From the NCBI GenBank assembly GCA_028565635.1, contig JAOXYB010043760.1, positions 1 to 12,602 of the forward strand: a stretch of 12,602 nucleotides of DNA, read 5' to 3'. This document shows, piece by piece, positions 5,753 to 12,602 of the stretch. Under the pieces are notes generated by a model that made no database searches, was not told the origin of the DNA, and saw nothing but the letters and a program-made list of their open reading frames with translations. Position 1 is the first letter of the stretch, and each line of letters starts with the position of its first letter. The translations under genes were made by a program, and so were the position numbers. The DNA comes from Phoronis ovalis (taxonomy: Eukaryota; Phoronida; Phoronidae).

Positions 5753-7874
5753 CTAGTTTAAATAGGTCAAATTATTCAGGAAAGACATGATGAAGACTCG
5801 GGCGCACACATGCATGCGCATAAACTATTTTACTTTTGTAAAACAATGTGGTTCAGATAATATATATGGTCATCTGATATCTCGGTACAGGTGGTTGTTT
5901 CCAAGAAGCCTACGTCAATCACAACGTAAGCCAAAGTAAAAAGACAAATTTACAAAATAAATAAATCTGATCAATAATTATTAATGTACTTATTTATGTG
6001 TTTATATAATGTTAACATTAACTTATCCCACTATTATCTATAGATAACCTGCCAAACAAAATAAAGAAGAGAAACTCGATACCTTCATATGATGGCAACT
6101 TATAATAATAGCTCCCATGGGTACATGATCAACTAACTGTTATGCAGTAGAATTGACTAAAACACAACACAGGTTTCAAGATTATAATTCAGACTGAATT
6201 TATTAATAAAATATAGAGTATATATATAATCTCACGAAATTGACCCTTGCACATCAGGTTAAATAGCTTACGCATCAGGTGAAATAGCTTCAACCAGAAG
6301 CAAGTATTAAAGTGTCCGCAGGATGTTATGGCAAAGTCACCCCTAAGATAAAGATTATTTGGAAGTCCAGCAAGCATTATCCCTGGATGTAATGCTAAAT
6401 GACTTACCTTAAGCACGTTCCACTGATTGCGCAAGATTTAGCAAGGTCCAATCATAGTGGACTGATGATCTCGTGAGAATCATGAGTTTGAATAAATATG
6501 CCCGTTGTTTGTGGATGTTAACTATTTGTTTACCAATTGAAACTATGGGCATCAGATATCAGTATAACACAACTACAAAGCAAATAATCAAGATACTATG
6601 TTTTTTCCCCAAAACACCTTGTAGAATAACGTGCGTTTTACTAATCAGCTGCATACTAGCATTGCGTCATTCGATAGAAGAAGCTACAGGAAACTATCCT
6701 TTATTTCATAATGGATATAAACTGTATTTTGCTTTTTAAACCGTTTTTCAGTTTCTGTATTGGAAATATGAAATCAGCAAATCAGAAAGGAACACAGAGG
6801 TATTTGGTAATGCGCATGGATGATTTTTTTTTATATAGCAATGTTGGATAAAAACAAGTCTCAGATTATTCAAAAAGTTATGAATGCAAATAGGCCCGAA
6901 TTCAAATTTCGAATTTTAAAAAAATTGCAAAGTTCTAAATGGAATTGTATTGCTTTAGTCAGAAAGTACATGTTGACAGTACAAAAATGCAAAATTATAC
7001 CCCCACGTCGCCCCAAAAAGACAAAAAATACGTGTATTAATATGCCGGTACTATGTTTCTATGAATAGTCTGTTTCACTATTTTATGTCGCTGGTGTTTG
7101 ATCCTATATCGCCGAAAAAAAACATCTCTAATTTACATTTGTAAACTTATAATGGTGTCAACAAGTAACAGCTAGAATGTTTGTTACCAATACATTGCAG
7201 TTCAAACTAGAAACAAATCATTCATATATAAACGTAATACTAAACATAAATCCAAATATTCATGGTCATAATATAGAGATAAATATTTAATTTTTTGCTT
7301 AAAAGAATATTAGCTTTCCAAAATTGTAAGTGCGAGAATTCAATACATTATGGAGAGTGAGGAAAAGAAATATAAATTTAAACTATGTCACCTTGATAGG
7401 CGATTTCTTAATGACTGTTCAATATTGTTTATTGTGAATAATACTGTTAAACGTGTGGTTAATAATACTGTCAAATTTGTATCATATTGTTAAATGCATA
7501 CCTAATCAAATAAATAAAAACAAAATTGAGTAACACATACAAAATAAAAATACTAAGTAAAAAACGCTTGCACCAATTTTAATCTTAAAGGTAAATTAAG
7601 TCAAATTTTCAACAAAAAAAAAAATGTACTGCTATAAATGTTTCAAAGATGGTTATAGTATTTTACATACGGGTATATAGGATCTATACTAAATACATGC
7701 TTAGTGGCAGATAGACAGAACACGGTATCATTATATATACATATTTACACAACATGCTGATTCATGCATACCATAGTATGATTTAAGCATACTGTATAAT
7801 CTAAAAAGATAAGTATTACACCTCGCATTATCACACATTTTGCCTGACATTATATATATTTTTACCCCTCAATT
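5753..7874. other. AT-rich stretch without a supported gene
   Basis: Open frames at 6189-6434 (minus), 6473-6739 and 6820-7068 (plus) are AT-rich, match no family I know and have no convincing splice context. One strong donor-like word on the minus strand, AAG|GTAAGT (6408/6407), would join the decayed exon at 5752 in phase 2 after ...SGTCL. However, that frame is closed by TGA just upstream with no acceptor between. A short direct repeat, GCATCAGGTGAAATAGCTTC-like, occurs twice at about 6251-6290. Nothing else seen. Confidence 0.5.
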
Positions 7875-8520
7875 ATTTCTGCCAAGTGATTCTGTCCCTC
7901 TTTTCTGAGGGCTTTGCAAAACACGTCAATAGCGCCTTCGTCTTTTTTAAATAAATATTTTCACTAATTTTCAACAAAAAATTATAACTTGAAAATGGTT
8001 ACAGTTATGGACATGGTACATGAGTTGCGACATCCTCAGGGTAAGACATTGTTGACTTCGAGGTCAAAAAGTCATTCGGAGATTAAAGGTCAAATTTCTG
8101 AAATTGCTTGAAATGCTCCAAAAATGATAGTATCAAGACAAAATTTCAAATTATGACTTTGAGAATTTGTAGTTATTAAAAGATGAATTTTATTTTTTGA
8201 ATCTCTTCAATTAAACATATGGAGGAAACCTGTTGCAAGTCGCAATGGTTAGTTCAACAAGCTTTTTATTTGACACATTACATTCTCAGAGCTGAAAGTC
8301 TTTTGTATTCGGGTCAAAAGGTCATTTATAGGTCAAAGTTTCAAAATCTCAGAAAATAGCTTTCAACAGTCACCAAGAGTTGAGAGTAGTATTGTGAGGG
8401 CACAAAGTCCCAAAGCAATGAATTTCTAATATTTGCTGAAAAGTTGAAAGACTATTTTGACCCCATGTGACGTTTATAAAAGTCAGTGCTAGCAACCCTG
8501 CCTTAGCTGAAAGGCTTTCT
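7875..8520 (+). repeat. AGGTCA-rich interspersed repeat, copy 2 (diverged)
   Basis: It shares with copy 1 the words ATTATAACTTGAAAATGGTT then ACAGTTATGGACAT (compare 1552-1585), runs of AGGTCAAA, and the closing GCAACCCTGCCTTAGCTGAA (compare GCAACCTGGCCTTTGCTGAA at 2437-2456). No G-rich or 43-bp arms accompany it. The AGGTCA core is therefore a repeat in its own right, and the foldback composite contains it. Confidence 0.65.
8311..8335 (+). promoter_or_regulatory. DR2-DR5 half-site cluster in repeat copy 2
   Basis: GGGTCA (8311-8316), two bases, AGGTCA (8319-8324), five bases (TTTAT), AGGTCA (8330-8335). The two- and five-base spacings are the same as in copy 1, although the spacer sequence differs. 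Confidence 0.3.
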
Positions 8521-8808
8521 GGTTTAATTATGGCTATTTATACAATAATTTAAACTTTAATCAGTTGACCTATCTCTAATTAGTAACATTGTGTATAATA
8601 AATTCCTGTCAGAAATTAAATCTGAAGCAAGAAACGTCATCAGTATAGTTTTATCTCAGTGGACATTACGCATCAGTGTAATATTGCGCTTAACTATTTA
8701 AAATTGAATCCAATATTTGAAAGTCGGATCTAAAATGACAAACAATGAATGCTTCTCCTTTATAATTAGTATTTTCGGTTTCGGTCACTTTTAAAAAACG
8801 GCCGGTAT

Positions 8809-8875
8809 TATATGTACACGTACGCACGCACGCACGCACGCGCACGCACGCACACACACACACACACACACGTGT
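8809..8875. repeat. Microsatellite (CGCA)n-(CA)n, 67 bp of strict purine/pyrimidine alternation
   Basis: TATATGTACACGTA leads into (CGCA) repeats, CGCGCACG, then (CA) repeats and CGTGT. Every step from 8809 to 8875 alternates pyrimidine and purine. Such tracts rich in CG and CA steps are known to adopt left-handed Z-DNA under supercoiling. The minus-strand frame reading VCVCVCACVRV through it is an artefact. Confidence 0.9.
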
Positions 8876-8980
8876 CACGAAGTCTTGACACTAATCAAAT
8901 TGCAGCTTACAATAATAGGTATAACAGCGGACTAAGCAGGTAGGGGAGTCAATAACCCACATGCTGTGCTGCTAGAGTTT

Positions 8981-9035
8981 ATTTATAGCTCGCTAAGCAA
9001 AAAGCAAGCTCCAGGCGACACCTATTAACAATTGG
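8981..9035 (-). promoter_or_regulatory. Possible minus-strand core promoter: CCAAT and TATA boxes
   Basis: On the minus strand, GACCAATTG (CCAAT at 9035-9031) precedes TATAAAT (8987-8981) by about 44 bases. The TATA box is flanked by GC-rich sequence (TTAGCGAGC before it, CTCTAGCAGCACAGC after). A start site would be expected near 8957-8960. No convincing first exon follows; ATG at about 8962 opens only 23 codons. If real, it could have served the decayed gene represented at 5472-5752, which lies downstream on the same strand. Confidence 0.25.
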
Positions 9036-11415
9036 TCACGCAGAGAGAAAGGCTTATCTCGGTTGGCAAACAATTAATGACGTACTTATTTCGCTCTGGT
9101 TAAATTTAAGGAAAATTTTACAAAAATTGACTACGGTTAAGCCCAGACGTTAGTTGAGAAGGTACGGAACACTAACGGATGGATTTATTCAGACTGTGTG
9201 TAGATAATCTTTAAAACGTTACCTTAAATATGTTCCATACTGTATACTGTATTTATAATGATATATAATACAAGCATGTATGTATGTAAACGAATCAATG
9301 TTTAAATTAATTAATTCTAGCAACAACTATATATAGCACAGAAATGTTACCAATATTGTGACCGGTGCGTTCTACTTTCGCTATGTGTTTAGGGTAGAAA
9401 CAAATATCAGGATTCATATTACAACAATTGTTACGCAGCATGTCAGTATCCTGGTGATGATCTTATGTTATAGTTTAAATCGCTGCCTCAACCGAAACGT
9501 CTGCTGGCAAGAAGGTAATGATTTACCAATCACAAGTCTTTTTATATGCTGCAGCTACAATATTATTTATGTTTGCATCGCTGTATTTACTTGCACAAAA
9601 CCTATAAACACCATTAATTACAGATGTTTTTAATAAAGTATTAAGCAAATGATGACTACGCACCGAGCATTACAGTGAGGTAGGCCTATATATCAAAGAA
9701 GCAAATGGCACTTTTTGTGATTTTAACTTTAAAGACAGAAACAAAAGGTTCTTAAGAGTGATTATAATTTCAATTTTTGTTGTTCGGTGACATGGAATTT
9801 CGGAATAATTCAACTTATTTTTTAATTACGTAGTCGCAAAAATTCTTAGTCTCGGAAAGTGCTGCTGTCAAGTTCTCGAAAAAGTTGCCACTTTCTAGTT
9901 TTTGTTTTTACTCATTGTAAAAACTGAATCCTGCATTCGCGCGCTTAACAAAATAGCGTGCGTTAATGAACGTTAATTTGTTTATAATGCGTTTTTCCAT
10001 CATGACATTGGCATTAAATAACGATTTTTATATAAAGACAGTTCATTAAAGTCCAACTACTTCGATACGTTTTTGTATATACTGCTACAATTTATAAAAA
10101 ATATAAAGGTGTATTCTAGACAAAAATGATATACAATCTACAATATTTATTTGCGTAGCGCTGTTGAATCTAGGAATTGGTATTAGATAAGGAAATACGT
10201 AATAGAGAATAATAATAAAAATATTAGATTGCGATTAGCAATGTTATCGTGACTTATAATTACAAGAAACATTTCAAGGGAGGTTGTATTCGAACATTCA
10301 TTGAAAGTTCATATCTTGTTCTTCAATTTCCGAATTCAGTATCCTTCTAATCAAATAATAATAATTCATGTATTAATGAGTCGTGACAACTGTTGTTTCA
10401 TCGTCTCGTTATGCTATTCCATTCTAGAACGACTCCATAATATCATATTTTCGAATCTGACAGCTTTAATTATTTATTTCATTCATCATCAAGATAGGAC
10501 TGAAACGGTTCTGAAATTTACAACTTTATCTTTCTCAGTTACACTAAAATTGAAAAGCGTTTCTACACCCTAGTGGACATTTAGTACTGACTGAAAACTA
10601 ACAAAGAAAACTTGCAAGGTATAACAAAAAATAAATAATTGACAAATTATAACAGATACAAATAAAACATATTCCTGGAAATGCTTGCATCACGTGCTAT
10701 GTGGCTACTGTAACATTAGCATAAACTAAGAAGAGTCATCATTCTGTATCACATACTATTGACTGACCAATTTCAAATCTCTCAGAGCACTTCAGTACTT
10801 CGTGTCTTGGTTGGGTGTGTGTGAATACTCACCAGTCAGGTTATGTATGCTAACTCGTATTTACATAACAAAGGAACAAAGGTACCAGTGACATGATGTG
10901 AGCCTATACTAGTCAATACAACAGTATGGTATGTTGATCTTGAAATCTGAGAGTGGGTAGGGTGTCCCCCAGGTTGCAAAAAAAAACAAAACATGGGATT
11001 GAATTTTGCTCGCAGCTCGGATTTAACAGACACAGACCCCAATGCTCGCTGCTTGCAAAAAGCCCCCTATAGCTCTCATCTGAGAAATACGATAAAGATC
11101 GATTACACTTCTCACTCTCACCCTAAATAAAGATCACACAATTTGTACATAATCGATTATTTACAGTTGTTAAACATATTTAAATGTTGATCTCTTGTCG
11201 AAAATTAACACGTTACGTTATTTTATTGATGCATAACCACCAGTATATAGTGATACAACATGTAAAACATGCTTTACTGCTTATATAATACAGCTACCGA
11301 AGCTAATTCATGTGCTAAATTAAATATGTGTTGGTGATTTTTAACAGAAGTAGATGCAAGAATTGTTGTATAAGATTACTGACGGTTATTGAATTATTTG
11401 GGGGTTTTTGTACTT
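9036..11415. other. AT-rich intergenic stretch without a supported gene
   Basis: Open frames at 9358-9633, 10301-10573 (plus) and 10836-11042 (minus) lack recognisable domains. The first has a cysteine-containing stretch (CLNRNVCWQEG) followed by GTAATG and, in another frame, YYNNCYAACQYPGDDLML, so a decayed exon near 9410-9513 is possible but not shown. TAGGCCTATATA lies at 9681-9692. A moderately GC-rich patch at 10800-11060 (with CCCCCAGGTTGC) may be an old repeat I do not recognise. Confidence 0.45.
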
Positions 11416-11421
11416 TTTATT
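11416..11421 (-). terminator. Polyadenylation signal AATAAA for the minus-strand gene
   Basis: On the minus strand, AATAAA occurs about 105 bases after the stop codon at 11525, a usual distance for a compact 3' untranslated region. Confidence 0.5.
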
Positions 11422-11524
11422 ATCGTATAAAGGCTGAGGTTATGTTAAATGGCATTTGTTAATAGTAAAAATTACCAGCCAAAAAGAAAACAAAAAAAAA
11501 TCGAGTGCAAAAAAGAGTTAGTTA

Positions 11525-11637
11525 TCAGCCATCATTGTTCCCAACATCGTTTACCGATTCTTTATTAGCTGCAGTTGCTGTTACAGCCTCTTGTGTTTGA
11601 ATAAATATGGCGAGAACATCAGCACTGCTTTGAGTAC
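11525..11637 (-). CDS. Last exon of a secreted-type protein (C-terminus)
   Basis: The acceptor is TTTTCACTTTCGTTTTGCAG, with AG at 11639-11638. The exon enters in phase 1, completing a Gly codon begun in the exon at 12371-12602, and encodes TQSSADVLAIFIQTQEAVTA, TAANKESVNDVGNNDG and a TGA stop (11527-11525). The first part (SADVLAIFIQ) is the kind of alternating hydrophobic strand that closes a beta-sandwich. The rest is a polar, probably disordered tail of about 24 residues. The joint with the upstream exon, ...VWDQTIG-TQSSADVLAIFI, reads smoothly and conserves phase, which is the main support for the model. Function is unknown to me. Confidence 0.7.
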
Positions 11638-12370
11638 CTGCAAAACGAAAGTGAAAACAAGTTAATAGAAGCATATTATGCCGTGGAGTTTGAAAGAGAT
11701 ATACGTGTTGCAAAGGAGATGTGTTACTATAGATATGTGGGTATTTCTAGAATCGATATTGTGTTTATAAGGAAGCGAATATTACTCTGCACAATGTATT
11801 CCCACTTTATACGTTATGTTGAATGTTTGCTAATTAAATGAAAGTCAGCTGTAATTAATTTTGCTGCGAGTAAATCATGTGACCTGTACGGGTAGCGTTT
11901 TGGACTAAAGTTATATTTTTGAAAGATAAAATTCAATATCTTAATTGTGAAAATGTTATCTTACGTTTTTGTAACGTTAATGGATTCTCGCGGTTCCTGA
12001 AAGATGTTCCATTTGCAAGCAAATGCACATTGCATATATTTTCGTAATGTGATGTTAAAGTGGAATCAATGCATACTGCGTGCAGCGTGAAGCAGAAGCA
12101 GGCGTTTCTCAAAGTACGTTTGCGTATGCGTTTAAAATCGCGCATTTGATGCGTTAAATATCCCACAGTGCTGTCAGTGGACAAAAGCGTGATATTTTTT
12201 GGTGTTGCGATTGCAGTTAGGTTGTGCAAGAAATATATTTCTTTGCTAATGAGGTATGTGGGTTTATGTTGATTGATTGACACACTGACTGTAAAAGTAT
12301 ATAAAACATGTACATATAAAAAAATACTTAAACCCCAATACAGTTATGCAATAGAAACATTTAAGCATAC
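11638..12370 (-). other. Intron (733 bp) of the minus-strand gene
   Basis: It begins GTATGC and ends TTTTGCAG, in phase 1. A 116-codon open frame lies inside it on the same strand (12283-11933). It has no recognisable domain and AT-biased codons, so I treat it as chance. A CpG-containing patch (GCGTATGCGTTTAAAATCGC, near 12122) is unexplained. Confidence 0.6.
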
Positions 12371-12602
12371 CAATAGTTTGATCCCAAACGGTTTTAGTAA
12401 CGGTTGGGCTGTAGATAAACCTGGGAAAGTTACCAACTTTTTCCCAGTCGCATGGTACGTTTTCTGGGTCTGAATCTGAGACGCATAACCAACCTTCATC
12501 AGTCTGACAGCCACTATACAAGGCGTTAATAAAGAATCGTCTTTTGATGGCAGCGCCTCTGGAATTAATAAAGTCAATACGTAGTTTGTCTATCGTCATA
12601 TA
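12371..12602 (-). CDS. Penultimate exon of the same protein: cysteine-containing beta-rich domain (runs off the right edge)
   Basis: The minus-strand frame is open from the window edge to a donor, ATTG|GTATGC (12371/12370). It encodes 77 codons: YMTIDKLRIDFINSRGAAIK, then RRFFINALYSGCQTDEGWLC, then VSDSDPENVPCDWEKVGNFP and RFIYSPTVTKTVWDQTI. Three cysteines (GC, WLC, PCDW), several tryptophans and alternating hydrophobic residues suggest an extracellular beta-sandwich domain with a disulfide. Charged, balanced codons stand out against the AT-rich flanks. I do not recognise a named family. The decayed exon at 5472-5752 seems to give the preceding half of the same domain. Upstream exons, including any signal peptide, are beyond the window. 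Overlapping open frames at 12344-12577 and 12273-12473 are shadows. Confidence 0.7.

Noticed and set aside
6408-6480. Possible upstream exon of the decayed gene, ending AAG|GTAAGT on the minus strand
   Set aside because: The phase would fit, but the frame is closed by TGA with no acceptor in between. A lone good donor word is common by chance.
6820-7068. Lysine-rich plus-strand frame (MLDKNKSQIIQKVMNANRPE start)
   Set aside because: The codons are mostly A/T, there is no known domain, and poly-A and poly-T runs generate the Lys and Phe residues.
8690-8878. Minus-strand frame with VCVCVCACVRV repeats
   Set aside because: It is translation of the (CGCA)n/(CA)n microsatellite, not a protein.
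10820-10860. GAATACTCACCAGTCAGGTT, looking like the 5' end of a U1 snRNA
   Set aside because: It does not have the invariant ATACTTACCTG, and no U1 stem-loops follow.
10836-11042. 68-codon minus-strand frame
   Set aside because: No recognisable domain or splice context; it could be part of an old repeat.
11933-12283. 116-codon minus-strand open frame
   Set aside because: It lies wholly inside the intron of the minus-strand gene, has AT-biased codons, no recognisable domain and no splice or promoter context.

Overview
The window looks like nuclear DNA from an animal, most likely a marine invertebrate. It is AT-rich, coding sequence is scarce, exons are short with GT..AG boundaries, and the non-coding DNA is crowded with repeats and microsatellites. 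A TAGGCCTATATA word (9681-9692) is, as I recall, common in echinoderm and related genomes; this is only a weak hint and I cannot name the species. There are no bacterial operons, rRNA, tRNA or CRISPR features that I can support.

Left part (1-4936). The left edge has the first ~50 codons of a transposase-like helix-turn-helix protein on the minus strand. A near-identical inverted partial copy on the plus strand carries a 1-bp frameshift and sits between 38-bp direct repeats. Next come two plus-strand exons (830-974 and 4240-4468) whose reading phases match. I read them as the C-terminal end of one secreted, cysteine-rich protein with a hydrophobic, GPI-like tail. The 3.3-kb intron between them is filled by a ~2.4-kb foldback-type repeat composite. 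Its arms are tandem ~43-bp units and G-rich/C-rich units in opposite orientation, around a core dense in AGGTCA words.

Middle part (4937-11415). This is mostly AT-rich DNA without a clear gene. Three items stand out: a decayed minus-strand exon (5472-5752) with a stop and a frameshift; a second, diverged copy of the AGGTCA-rich repeat (about 7875-8520); and a minus-strand CCAAT/TATA arrangement (8981-9035) just upstream of a 67-bp uninterrupted purine/pyrimidine alternation.

Right part (11416-12602). Two minus-strand exons (12602-12371 and 11637-11525), joined by a 733-bp intron with matching phase, form the C-terminus of an extracellular-looking protein that I cannot assign to a named family. 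A poly(A) signal follows at 11421-11416. The tail of the decayed exon at 5472-5752 appears to overlap the start of this protein in alignment, which suggests a tandem array of one gene family on the minus strand, with the copy nearer the middle degenerating. The plus-strand gene and this minus-strand family are convergent.
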